Below the pieces are notes generated by a model. The model was not told where the DNA came from. It was given only the letters and a program-made list of their open reading frames with translations, and did no database searches. From Aurantimonas sp. 22II-16-19i (GTDB lineage Bacteria > Pseudomonadota > Alphaproteobacteria > Rhizobiales > Rhizobiaceae), in the NCBI RefSeq assembly GCF_002088275.1, contig NZ_AQQS01000029.1, forward strand, positions 1 through 64,000: a stretch of DNA of 64,000 bases. The letters run 5' to 3'. How positions within the stretch are numbered: position 1 is the stretch's first letter; the number at the start of each line of letters is the position of its first letter. This document shows, piece after piece, positions 7,846 through 15,878 of the stretch. A program made the translations under genes and the position numbers.

Positions 7846-9378
7846 ATGGTATCGCGCGTCAAGACGGTCGCCTTCCACGGCATCGAGGCCGTGCCGGTCG
7901 ACGTTCAGGTCATGGTCGCTCCGGGCAAGGTCGGCATCCAGATCGTCGGATTGCCGGACAAGGCGGTCGCCGAGAGCCGCGAGCGCGTGCAGGCCGCGCT
8001 GCATGCGTCCGGGCTGTCGATGCCGCCCAAGAAGGTGACGGTCAATCTCGCCCCCGCGGATCTGCCGAAGGAGGGCAGCCACTACGACCTGCCGATCGCG
8101 CTCGGGCTGATGGTGGCCCTCGGCGCGGTCCCCTCCGACACGCTGTCCGGCTACTGCGTTCTCGGCGAGTTGTCGCTCGACGGCATGATCACGGCGGTCG
8201 CCGGCGTCCTGCCGGCCGCCATGCGAGCCAACGCCCTCGAGATGGGGCTGATCTGCCCGGCGGAATGCGGCCCGGAGGCAGCCTGGGCCAGCGGCGACAT
8301 GCCGATCGTCGCCGCCCGCAGCCTGATCCAGATCGCCAACCATTTTCGCGGAACCCAGATCATCGCGAGACCTGAGCCGGCCATCCGCTCTGCCCCCGCC
8401 AATCTGCCGGATCTCGCCGACATCAAGGGCCAGATCGTCGCCAAGCGGGCGCTGGAGATCGCGGCCGCCGGAGGGCACAATCTGTTGATGATCGGTCCGC
8501 CCGGCTCCGGCAAGTCGATGCTCGCCCAGCGACTGCCGTCGGTCCTGCCTCCCCTCGCCCCGCGGGAGCTGCTCGAGGTCTCGATGATCGCCTCGATCGC
8601 CGGTGAGCTGACCGGCGGCAAACTCTCCGACCGCCGCCCGTTTCGCAGCCCCCACCACTCCGCCTCGATGGCGGCGATGGTCGGCGGCGGTCTCAGGGCC
8701 CGCCCCGGCGAGGTTTCGCTCGCCCATCGCGGCGTCTTGTTCCTCGACGAGCTGCCGGAGTTTTCACCCGTCGTCCTCGACTCGCTGCGCCAGCCTCTCG
8801 AAGGCGGCGAGAGCACCATCGCGCGGGCCAATCACCGCGTCTGCTACCCCGCCAAGTTTCAGCTCATCGCCGCGATGAACCCGTGTCGCTGCGGCATGGC
8901 CGGCGAGCCCGGCCATCGCTGCCCGCGCGGGGCACGCTGCGCCAGCGAGTACCAGTCGCGGATCTCGGGTCCGCTGCTCGATCGCATCGATCTGCGTGTG
9001 GAGGTTCCGGCGGTCACGGCCAGCGACCTGATCCGGCCCGCATCATCCGAGGCATCCGAGGTGGTGCTCGCGCGCGTCGTCGCGGCCCGCCGTCGTCAGG
9101 CGGAGCGCTTTGCCGCCCTCGGCCTGCCGGCCGAGACGCTGAACGCCCATTGCGCCGCCAACCTCATCGAGGAAGTGGCGTCGGTCGATCGGCCGGGGAC
9201 GCAACTGCTGCATGACGCCGCCGAGCAGATGAAGTTCTCGGCGCGGGCCTATCACCGCATCCTCAAGGTCGCGCGGACGCTTGCGGACCTGGACCAGGCG
9301 GGAAACGTCCAGCGCGTCCACCTGGCCGAGGCGATCTCCTACCGCGTCGCGGGCGAGCGGCTCGCGGCGGCGGCATGA
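7846..9378 (+). CDS. yifB: YifB-family Mg-chelatase-like AAA+ ATPase (ComM homologue)
   Basis: A 510-residue protein with an N-terminal ChlI-like domain (FHGIEAVPVDVQVMVAPG; GLPDKAVAESRERV), a central AAA+ domain with Walker A MIGPPGSGKSMLAQRLPSVLP near residue 220 and Walker B GVLFLDELPEF, and a C-terminal Mg-chelatase subunit domain. AMNPCRCG and a Cys-containing insert follow the AAA core, as in the ComM family, whose members act as helicases for branch migration of integrated DNA in transformation. ATG 7846 is preferred to ATG 7831 because GAGGGGG lies at the right distance before it. It is a single gene, with no neighbour suggesting more. Confidence 0.92.
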   Translation: MVSRVKTVAFHGIEAVPVDVQVMVAPGKVGIQIVGLPDKAVAESRERVQAALHASGLSMPPKKVTVNLAPADLPKEGSHYDLPIALGLMVALGAVPSDTLSGYCVLGELSLDGMITAVAGVLPAAMRANALEMGLICPAECGPEAAWASGDMPIVAARSLIQIANHFRGTQIIARPEPAIRSAPANLPDLADIKGQIVAKRALEIAAAGGHNLLMIGPPGSGKSMLAQRLPSVLPPLAPRELLEVSMIASIAGELTGGKLSDRRPFRSPHHSASMAAMVGGGLRARPGEVSLAHRGVLFLDELPEFSPVVLDSLRQPLEGGESTIARANHRVCYPAKFQLIAAMNPCRCGMAGEPGHRCPRGARCASEYQSRISGPLLDRIDLRVEVPAVTASDLIRPASSEASEVVLARVVAARRRQAERFAALGLPAETLNAHCAANLIEEVASVDRPGTQLLHDAAEQMKFSARAYHRILKVARTLADLDQAGNVQRVHLAEAISYRVAGERLAAAA

Positions 9379-9460
9379 CGCGGCCGCCGGTCATTGCCTC
9401 GATGCCTCCGCGCCGAGATGACGATCCCAGATCCCGGCTCGCGGCGCGACGAGGCCGAGG

Positions 9461-9919
9461 TTAGACGAAATCGAGGCGCATGGTCGCCATGCCGTTGGAG
9501 CGGCCGAGTTCCTCGTAGCCGGCGGCCTCGTAGACCGCGAGCGCCGGCTGGTTGTCGAGTTCGACCTTGAGGGTGATCGAAATGGCCCCGAGGTCTTTCG
9601 CCGCAGCTTGCGCATATGCGGCCAGTTCCTTGCCCGTCCCGCCGCGGGAGGCTTCCTCGACGAAGACGTAGACGAGATGGCGCACTTCCGGGCCGATGCC
9701 GATCCGAAGCGCGAAGAAGCCGACCTCCCGGCCGCTCGCATCGACCAGGTAGAAGGAGGCGTCGTCGGGCTCGTTCAGCCACTTCTCCTGCCATTCGAGC
9801 GGATCGAACGGGTGCTTTGCGCTGGGATTGACGAGCGCGAGGTCGCACTGCTGCGACAAGAGACGCTGGAGGGGCACGAGATCGACCGGAAGATTCCGGC
9901 GCAGGGAGAGTTCGGACAT
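9461..9919 (-). CDS. GNAT-family N-acetyltransferase
   Basis: About 152 residues with the GNAT core: beta4 HLVYVFVEEASRGGTGKELAAYAQAAAKDLGA, where RGGTGKEL stands for the acetyl-CoA pyrophosphate loop (Q/RxxGxG/A), followed by ITLKVELDNQPALAVYEAAGYEELG, the usual NxxAxxxYexxGF ending. A longer version from TTG 9946 is possible; ATG 9919 is preferred. The substrate is not predictable. It is convergent with yifB. Confidence 0.85.
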   Translation of the reverse strand: MSELSLRRNLPVDLVPLQRLLSQQCDLALVNPSAKHPFDPLEWQEKWLNEPDDASFYLVDASGREVGFFALRIGIGPEVRHLVYVFVEEASRGGTGKELAAYAQAAAKDLGAISITLKVELDNQPALAVYEAAGYEELGRSNGMATMRLDFV

Positions 9920-10131
9920 GTCGAGGGTTCCACGAGACGGTTGCAATTCCTGCTCATGGTTGCTTCTTCTCGCATGGCGATGCGCCGGTTTTCAACCGCC
10001 GAACGCCATTATCGCTCCCGACTTGGCCGAGGCGGCTCGATCTCGCCGGGTCCGTTGAGCGCTGGCGCGCGCGATCCCGGCCACGTCGCAGCCTGTCTCG
10101 CGGCTTACGCCGTTTTAGAGGGGGCTCGCGG

Positions 10132-10269
10132 TCAATTGAACAGGGAGTTGTCGACCATCTCGGCCTGTTTCGCCCATTTGCCGCCCGGATCATTGACCGG
10201 TTTCGATGCGCAGGCGGACAGCAGCATGGCGAGAGCCGCGAGCGGAGTCAGGCAAGTCTTGCGGAGCAA
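10132..10269 (-). CDS. Small predicted lipoprotein
   Basis: About 45 residues beginning at TTG 10269 (GGAAAG ten bases before): LRKTCLTPLAALAMLLSAC, a positively charged start, hydrophobic core and lipobox LSAC, then a short mature part ASKPVNDPGGKWAKQ ending near SLFN. A longer reading from ATG 10320 lacks a clear ribosome site. This would be an outer- or inner-membrane-anchored peptide of about 25 residues after processing. No homologue is recognised; the lipobox is the main support. Confidence 0.5.
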   Translation of the reverse strand: MLRKTCLTPLAALAMLLSACASKPVNDPGGKWAKQAEMVDNSLFN

Positions 10270-10612
10270 TGTCGGCGTCTTTCCATGGGGAGGAGGTTTC
10301 GGGACTGACCAGCCCGGCAAAGCAGCAAACTTCGGCAGAAGGGAGGCCTATCCCGAATGTCGTGGTGAGACAACGCCGGAACACTCCTGAGAGGCGACCC
10401 TGCCGCGCTGGTTTGGTGTCGTCATCGCCCCGCCTTGGGCGCCGTGAATGTTGACCGGTTGGAGACTACGATCGATCGAAGTCGGCGACGGCTGATTGAA
10501 CCGCATCGGCGTGTTAGTTCCCAGCTGTTGTTCCCCCGCCACGCGCCGTGACGGGCCGTTCATCGGCCCGTCATCCGGTTCGTCGCCATCGGCCGCGGGC
10601 CATCGACGCCGG
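10270..10612. other. Intergenic region, nothing recognised
   Basis: About 340 bases between two small minus-strand secreted-protein genes. No open frame with codon structure, hairpin with T-run or repeat was found. Confidence 0.4.
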
Positions 10613-10936
10613 CTATCGCGGATCCTGTCCCGGCACGAGACCGCCGGAGGGCGTCGACGCCAGAACCGACGGTGTCGCGCCATTGACGAGCGGCAGCGCC
10701 GACGCGCTTCCATAGACATCGCCGAGGCCGAACAGCCAGGGGATGCCGCCGCTTCCGGCCCGCAGGGCGACGCGTCCGTCCGGGAGCCGGACCGGATAGG
10801 CCACCCTCCGCTCCCGGTTGGAGAGGATGACACCCGGCCGCTCCGCCGCCGGTCGGTAGTCCTGGGCCGAAGCCGGGGTGGTGAGCGGCAGTGGAACCGT
10901 GGCGACTGCCGCCAGGGCGAGAAGCATGCGTCTCAT
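10613..10936 (-). CDS. Small secreted protein with TPSGGLVPGQ tail
   Basis: 107 residues from ATG 10936, which has GGAGGA ten bases upstream. MRRMLLALAAVATVPLPLTTPASAQ is a Sec signal peptide with a signal peptidase I site. The mature part has a two-strand-like RRVAYPVRLPDGRVALRAGSG and ends ASTPSGGLVPGQDPR. The same TPSGGLVPGQ appears at the same place in the next gene (10988-11152). No known family is recognised. It is probably an envelope or periplasmic protein. Confidence 0.65.
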   Translation of the reverse strand: MRRMLLALAAVATVPLPLTTPASAQDYRPAAERPGVILSNRERRVAYPVRLPDGRVALRAGSGGIPWLFGLGDVYGSASALPLVNGATPSVLASTPSGGLVPGQDPR

Positions 10937-10987
10937 GAGATCTTCCTCCAACTCTGCAAGTTCGAGTGCGTCGCGGTTCGCGTGCCG

Positions 10988-11152
10988 TCAGTCGGGGAGT
11001 TGCCCGGGAACCAGCCCGCCGGACGGGGTGTCGTTGAAGGTCGGCCCGGATCGGACGCTCTGGGTTCCGGACGGGCCACTGGTGCAACCGGCAAATGCCA
11101 AAGCGAACATGCCAACGAGGGCGGCGGATAGGATGGATCTTGCATAGGTCAT
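10988..11152 (-). CDS. Small lipoprotein with TPSGGLVPGQ tail
   Basis: A 54-residue protein starting at ATG 11152. MTYARSILSAALVGMFALAFAGC is a lipoprotein signal with lipobox AFAGC; the mature peptide runs CTSGPSGTQSVRSGPTFND then TPSGGLVPGQLPD. The C-terminal motif is shared with the downstream neighbour at 10613-10936, 51 bases away on the same strand, which suggests the two are co-expressed and related in function. No known family is recognised. Confidence 0.6.
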   Translation of the reverse strand: MTYARSILSAALVGMFALAFAGCTSGPSGTQSVRSGPTFNDTPSGGLVPGQLPD

Positions 11153-11572
11153 GGGGCACAAACGACCGATGCCGGGCAGGAGTTGCTACAGGAAATCGTG
11201 AACGGCGGACCACCGCCCTCGCTCCAGGAAACCGCACCGGCGGCCCTGGAGAGAGGTGCGGTCAGAGCACGCAGGATGGGCAATGCCAGCCTTCGGCGGC
11301 AGCGCTTGCGCGGTGCGAGCTCGGCAGCGCTGGCATTCTGCGGGCAGAAGCCTGTCGGACGGATGATCGAACCGTGCCGGATTCCTTCGACGTCTCAGCC
11401 GCTGCGGCGAACGGGCGGCAGGCCGATCTTCCGGAGCCATCCGCGCCGGTGCATCGAGCCGCGCCGCTAGCCCCACGTCTCAGGATGGAGCGCAAATCCC
11501 GGCGGCGCCAGCCTGCCAAGGCCAGGCGTGACCGGGCTGCGTGACGGGGCGGGGCTTTGCCGCGTCCTGACG
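11153..11572. other. Intergenic region, nothing recognised
   Basis: 420 bases between the small lipoprotein gene and the end of the 11573-12223 gene. Open frames here on both strands are arginine-rich shadows without signal peptide or family motif. A promoter for the small secreted-protein genes should lie near 11160-11250 but no clear element was found. Confidence 0.4.
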
Positions 11573-12223
11573 TCAGTCTGTCTCCTTCGGCGGATCGTCC
11601 CGGCGCAGATAGGCCAGCAGGTCCTCGACCATCGGCAGCGCCGGCCGCAGCTTCGTACCCGCGGCCGGCTGCAGGCAGAACATGATCCGCAGGCGGCCCT
11701 TGATGTTCCACAGATAGGCGTCGAGATCGAGGTTGCGGCGCTTGGCGGCGACGACGTAGCGGCGCAGGACGTATTCGCCGCCGCGCAGATCCACGGCTTG
11801 GGGCGGCGTGCGCATGGCGAAGCGATCGCTGCGGACCAGGGGATCATAGGCGAGTTCGGGGCGCAGCGCCTTGGCCTTCTCGACGAACCACACCTCGACA
11901 TCCGCCCAGGGCATGCGCGTCTCGTCGAGCATGAAGCCGGTATCGATCGGCCAGGAGCCCGGCGGGCGGGTCGGGCCGAGGGCGTAGAGGCACGAGAGTT
12001 CTGCAGGACAGCCGGCGCCGGTGCAGTCGAAGCGCTGGCCGACCTCGATCACGGCATCTTCCTCGGGCCCGGCGACCCAGCCCTCGGGCACCGTCTCCTG
12101 GGATGCGGCGATCGACATGCCGAAAAGCAGGGCGGCGAGGCACGCCAGCAGCCGTGCTGCAGCCGCGGCTCCAGACGACCCAGACGAAAGTGTGCGTCGA
12201 AACGAAGCGGTCATTCTCCCCAC
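11573..12223 (-). CDS. Exported protein of unknown function
   Basis: 216 residues from GTG 12223, with a Sec signal (RLLACLAALLFGMSIAASQE) at about residues 24-43. The mature part has paired cysteines (FDCTGAGCPAELSCLYALG) and a later FCLQP, so it may carry a disulfide in the periplasm. WPIDTGFMLDETRMPWADVEVWFVEKAKAL is the most structured block. I do not recognise a named family. Gene on its own, divergent from the DUF2252 gene 175 bases away. Confidence 0.65.
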   Translation of the reverse strand: MGRMTASFRRTLSSGSSGAAAAARLLACLAALLFGMSIAASQETVPEGWVAGPEEDAVIEVGQRFDCTGAGCPAELSCLYALGPTRPPGSWPIDTGFMLDETRMPWADVEVWFVEKAKALRPELAYDPLVRSDRFAMRTPPQAVDLRGGEYVLRRYVVAAKRRNLDLDAYLWNIKGRLRIMFCLQPAAGTKLRPALPMVEDLLAYLRRDDPPKETD

Positions 12224-12398
12224 CCGAAATGCTGCCCCCTCCGGCCGAAGGGCGGTTGTCAGACGGCGCAGTGCCGATCAGCCGGCACTATCGCGGATCG
12301 AGCTTGAGACGGGCTGACCTCCCGGCGGCCTAACCTTGCGCGACGGCGACGGGGACCGATCCCTTGCCTCGCGAGGCTCCGGGGCGTAGCTCTGCGAG

Positions 12399-13742
12399 AT
12401 GACCCAGAGTGAGCACTCCCGCACGACGCTGATCGCCGACGAACTCGAGCGCGTGGACGGCCGGCGGCCCGGCCGCGATGCTCCGGAGCGCAAGCACCGC
12501 AAGATGGCGTCGAACCCCTTCCATTTCTATCGCGGGTCGGCCCAGATCTTCTACACCGACCTGAAGGATGGCCTTCTGTGCCTGCCGGAGGGTATGACGC
12601 AATGGGTCAAGCCCACCGCGGTGGTCGGCGACTGCCACATCGCGAATTTCGGTTTCGTGACGGAGAAGGGCTCGCATGGCGGCCTGGTCGTCTTCGTTCC
12701 CAACGACTTCGACGATGCCTGCATCGGCCACGCCGCCTGGGACCTCGCGCGGTTTCTGACGAGCATCTTCCTCGCGTCCCACTACGCCCACGGCATCCTG
12801 GACGGGCGCTACGAGACCTCTGAATTCGACGACCTCACCGGCTTGAAGGCACCCTCGGAAAAGGCCGAGGTGAAGGCGGCCCGGGCCTTCCTGAAGACCT
12901 ATCGCAAGACCGCGGAGGCGATCGCCAGGGATCCCGCGACGCGGCGATCGGTGAAATCCGGCTTTCCCCGCGATCATCTTCTCCACGCCAGCCTGAAGAA
13001 GGCCCGCAAGCGCTCGATCGGCGGCAACAACTTCACCACCAAGAGCACCCTCGGCAAGGCCGTCCACGTCGCGCCGGAGGGGCTGCGGTTCCGCGACAGG
13101 CCCGGCCGCTATCGCCGCCTCGATGCCGCCAGCGTCGCCACCATCCAGTCCCAGTTCCGCCCCTATGTCGACGACGACATCCTCGACATCGTCGAACGCC
13201 TCGGTGCCGGAACCGGCTCGGTGAATGTCGAGCGCTACTATCTCCTGGTCGGCCCGGCTGGCGCCTCCACCGAGGCCGAACTGCCGCTGTGCCACGTGAT
13301 CGAGGTCAAGCAGCAGCGCACCGCCGCCCCTTTGAGGCACTTCGCCGACATCGATCCGCGCAACCGGCTTTCGCCGGCGCATCTGACCGTCGACCTGCAG
13401 CGGCTGATGCAGCGCGAGCCGGACCTGCTTCTCGACGAGGTCGCCTGGAACGGCGCGCAATGGCTGGTCCGTTCACGCCACCACGCGCGCTACAGCCTCG
13501 ATCCCGAGGCGATCTGCCTCTCCGCCCATCCCGGGAGGAACCTCAGGCAGTATGTCGAGGCATGCGGGGAGGTGCTTGCTCTGGCCCATGGCCGGACGGA
13601 CCATCGATCCACCGCCTTCGAGACCGCGATCGCCGCCAGGATCGCGGATTCCGGCGAGGCGCTGATCGAGACGGCCCGCGCCTATGCGGGTCAGGTCGTC
13701 GCCGATCACGCCGCCCTCTGCTCGCTGATGTCGGGCAAGTGA
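12399..13742 (+). CDS. DUF2252 family protein (kinase-like fold)
   Basis: A 447-residue protein matching the DUF2252 layout: N-terminal RHRKM-type segment then NPFHFYRGSAQIFYTDL, the conserved VVGDCHIANFGFV (catalytic-loop-like HxxN) and NDFDDACIGHAAWDLARFLTS (DFD-like metal motif). The middle has HVIEVKQQ and the end WLVRSRHHARYSLDPEAI. These features resemble aminoglycoside-phosphotransferase-like folds, but no activity is established for the family to my knowledge. It stands alone, convergent with the glycosyltransferase downstream. Confidence 0.85.
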   Translation: MTQSEHSRTTLIADELERVDGRRPGRDAPERKHRKMASNPFHFYRGSAQIFYTDLKDGLLCLPEGMTQWVKPTAVVGDCHIANFGFVTEKGSHGGLVVFVPNDFDDACIGHAAWDLARFLTSIFLASHYAHGILDGRYETSEFDDLTGLKAPSEKAEVKAARAFLKTYRKTAEAIARDPATRRSVKSGFPRDHLLHASLKKARKRSIGGNNFTTKSTLGKAVHVAPEGLRFRDRPGRYRRLDAASVATIQSQFRPYVDDDILDIVERLGAGTGSVNVERYYLLVGPAGASTEAELPLCHVIEVKQQRTAAPLRHFADIDPRNRLSPAHLTVDLQRLMQREPDLLLDEVAWNGAQWLVRSRHHARYSLDPEAICLSAHPGRNLRQYVEACGEVLALAHGRTDHRSTAFETAIAARIADSGEALIETARAYAGQVVADHAALCSLMSGK

Positions 13743-13803
13743 CGGTCGGGGTTCGTCGGCCCCGGAACAAGAACCGCAGGTCGTCCGGCGGTCCGGCCAG
13801 GGA

Positions 13804-14838
13804 TCAGGCAGCCATCGAGTCCCGCCGCCCATGGCCGGCTGCAGCCGCGAAGGTGTGATCGAGGAAGATTTCCGCGCAGGCTTCCCAGTTGTAGGCGTAG
13901 GAGCGCCGGATCGCGGCCTGCCGGTCGATCGACAGCGCCCCGAGGCAGGCCTCGCGCAGATCCTCGGAGATCACCCCCGCGCCGGAATCGGCGATGACGT
14001 CCACGGGCCCCGGCTCCGGAAAGGCCGCGAGCGGCACGCCGCAGGCCAGCGCCTCGATGAGCACGTTGCCGAACGTGTCGGTCTTCGAGGGAAAGACGAA
14101 GACGTCGGCGGAGGAATAGTACCGCGCCAGCGCGTCGCCCGTCTGCAACCCGGCGAAATGGACGTCGGGGTATCGCGCGACGAGGCCGGCCATGGACGGG
14201 CCGTCGCCGACCACCAGCTTGGAGCCCGGCAGGTCGAGATCGAGGAAACCCTCGATGTTCTTCTCCGGGGCGAGCCGCGACACGGTGACGAAGATCGGAC
14301 GGGGCAGATCGAGGGCGATCGGCTCGCTCGGCCGGAAGATGTCGCGGTCGATCCCCCGCGTCCATGTGACGAGATTGCGGAAGCCCAGCGGCTCCAGCTG
14401 CCGGCGCATCGACTCCGTCGGCACGAGACAGGCGCTCGCGGCGTTGTGGAACCACCGCAGGACGTTATAGGTCAGCCGCTCGGGGATCGGCGCGCGCTTG
14501 CGCAGATATTCGGGGAAGCGCGTGTGCAGGCTGGTGGTGAAGCCCATTCCGCGCCGCAGGCACACCCGCCGGGCGGCAAAGCCGAGGGGGCCTTCCGTGG
14601 CGATGTGGACGGCATCCGGGCGGAACCCGTCGATGACCCGCGCCATGCCGTCGGCGCCGGTCAGCGCCAGGCGGATCTCCGGATAGGTCGGGCAGGGAAT
14701 GGTGCGGAAATCCTGGGGCGCGACGACCTTCACCTCGAAGCCGCGGTCGGTGAGTTCCCGCACGAGGCTGGCGAGCGTCCGCACCACGCCGTTGATCTGC
14801 GGATGCCAGGCGTCGGTGACAATCAGGATGCGTTGCAT
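13804..14838 (-). CDS. GT4 glycosyltransferase, candidate glycolipid synthase (Agt-like)
   Basis: A 344-residue GT-B enzyme. The N-terminal RILIVTDAWHPQINGVVRTL is the acceptor-side glycine loop, FTTSLHTRFPEYLRKRAPIP a membrane-facing basic stretch, and PIFVTVSRLAPEKNIEGFL plus TDTFGNVLIEALACGVPLAAF the nucleotide-sugar site. It follows the metallophosphoesterase gene after three bases. In rhizobia and marine roseobacters an adjacent pair of PlcP (phospholipase C of this phosphoesterase fold) and Agt makes glycosyl-diacylglycerols in place of phospholipids when phosphate is scarce. The pairing and families fit, so that role is the leading inference. Confidence 0.8.
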   Translation of the reverse strand: MQRILIVTDAWHPQINGVVRTLASLVRELTDRGFEVKVVAPQDFRTIPCPTYPEIRLALTGADGMARVIDGFRPDAVHIATEGPLGFAARRVCLRRGMGFTTSLHTRFPEYLRKRAPIPERLTYNVLRWFHNAASACLVPTESMRRQLEPLGFRNLVTWTRGIDRDIFRPSEPIALDLPRPIFVTVSRLAPEKNIEGFLDLDLPGSKLVVGDGPSMAGLVARYPDVHFAGLQTGDALARYYSSADVFVFPSKTDTFGNVLIEALACGVPLAAFPEPGPVDVIADSGAGVISEDLREACLGALSIDRQAAIRRSYAYNWEACAEIFLDHTFAAAAGHGRRDSMAA

Positions 14839-14841
14839 GCT

Positions 14842-15675
14842 TCAGGCTGCCTCGGTGGGACGCACGATCGGCTGCTCGGAGACGATGCGCGGCTGCGACG
14901 TCTTCGGTCGTGCGCGGGCCCGAACCACCTCGCTCCAGCGAATGAGCTCGAATGATCCGTCGTGACGCTCGGCGACCGCGGTGCAGCTTTCGACCCAGTC
15001 GCCTGTATTCACATAGACGATGTCGGCATGTTCGGCCAGCTGCGCGTGGTGAATGTGCCCGCAGATGACGCCGTCGCAGCCCATCTTCTGGGCTTCCTCG
15101 GCCAGCGCCGCCTCGAAGGCGCCGATGAAGTTGACGGCGTTCTTCACCTTCAGCTTGGCCCAGGACGAGAACGACCAGTAGGGAAAGCCGAGCCGGCGCC
15201 GGACCGTGTTGAAGATGCCGTTGATCGCGATCGCGGCGTCATAGGCCCAGTCGCCGAGATAGGCGATGATCCGGGCATTGCGCACCACCACGTCGAACTC
15301 GTCGCCATGCATCACCAGGAAGCGGCGACCGTCGGCCGTCACATGCACGTCGTTCAGCTTCACCTCGACGCCGCCGAAATGCCTGCCGGTGAAGTCGCGC
15401 AGGAACTCGTCGTGATTGCCGGGGATGTAGATGACCGTCGCGCCCTTGCGCGCCTTGCGCAGGAGCTTCTGGACGACGTCGTTGTGGCTCTGCGGCCAGT
15501 TCCACGAGCGCTTCAGCCGCCAGCCATCGACGATGTCGCCGACGAGGTAGATCTTCTCGGCGTCGTTGAAGCGCAGAAAGTCGATCAGCATCTCGGCCTG
15601 CGACGACTTCGCGCCGAGATGGATGTCGGAGATGAAAAGCGTCCGGAAATGACGCGTTGCCGCCTCGTCCGTCAT
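14842..15675 (-). CDS. Metallophosphoesterase, PlcP/UDP-diacylglucosamine-hydrolase-like
   Basis: A 277-residue calcineurin-like phosphoesterase with all metal motifs: SDIHLG at 16-21, GDIVDGW at 46-52, GNHDE at 86-90, VMHGDEFD at 121-128 and GHIHHA at 205-210. Such proteins are commonly named LpxH-like, but the length and the gene directly behind it (an Agt-like glycosyltransferase) match the PlcP phospholipase C of lipid remodelling better. PlcP releases diacylglycerol from phosphatidylcholine-type lipids. No convincing Pho box was found upstream, but a long inverted repeat is present (15694-15726). Confidence 0.8.
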   Translation of the reverse strand: MTDEAATRHFRTLFISDIHLGAKSSQAEMLIDFLRFNDAEKIYLVGDIVDGWRLKRSWNWPQSHNDVVQKLLRKARKGATVIYIPGNHDEFLRDFTGRHFGGVEVKLNDVHVTADGRRFLVMHGDEFDVVVRNARIIAYLGDWAYDAAIAINGIFNTVRRRLGFPYWSFSSWAKLKVKNAVNFIGAFEAALAEEAQKMGCDGVICGHIHHAQLAEHADIVYVNTGDWVESCTAVAERHDGSFELIRWSEVVRARARPKTSQPRIVSEQPIVRPTEAA

Positions 15676-15693
15676 GATCGCAGCCTCGCGCTA

Positions 15694-15726
15694 CATTTGT
15701 CCACCTGTCGGCTGCGACAGCAAATG
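15694..15726. promoter_or_regulatory. Interrupted inverted repeat upstream of the plcP-like gene
   Basis: Arms CATTTG (15694-15699) and CAAATG (15721-15726) enclose CTGTCG (15705-15710) and CGACAG (15715-15720), with a five-base bulge on the left side. It sits 18 bases before the start of the plcP-like gene in the divergent gap to malic enzyme. CTGTCG resembles a Pho half-site, but the second half-site is inverted rather than direct. It may be an operator or a leader hairpin. Confidence 0.4.
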
Positions 15727-15878
15727 CCCGATTCGCATTGCAGGCGTGTGACGCGGCTGCGGCAGGAGCCCGCTCCGCCGCGTTCGGCCGCATGGCAGAA
15801 TGCGGTTTGCCGACGGGTTTGGAGAGGCTAAGAGGACGGCAGACAGGCGACGCGATGCCGGAGAAAGCGGAGATCTTG

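Noticed and set aside
7566-7883. 105-residue minus-strand frame between the dehydrogenase and yifB
   Set aside because: No family feature, no convincing ribosome site, and it overlaps the yifB start.
15676-15760. Pho box before the plcP-like gene
   Set aside because: CTGTCG occurs twice but inverted, not as the direct repeat with 4-base spacing that PhoB needs.
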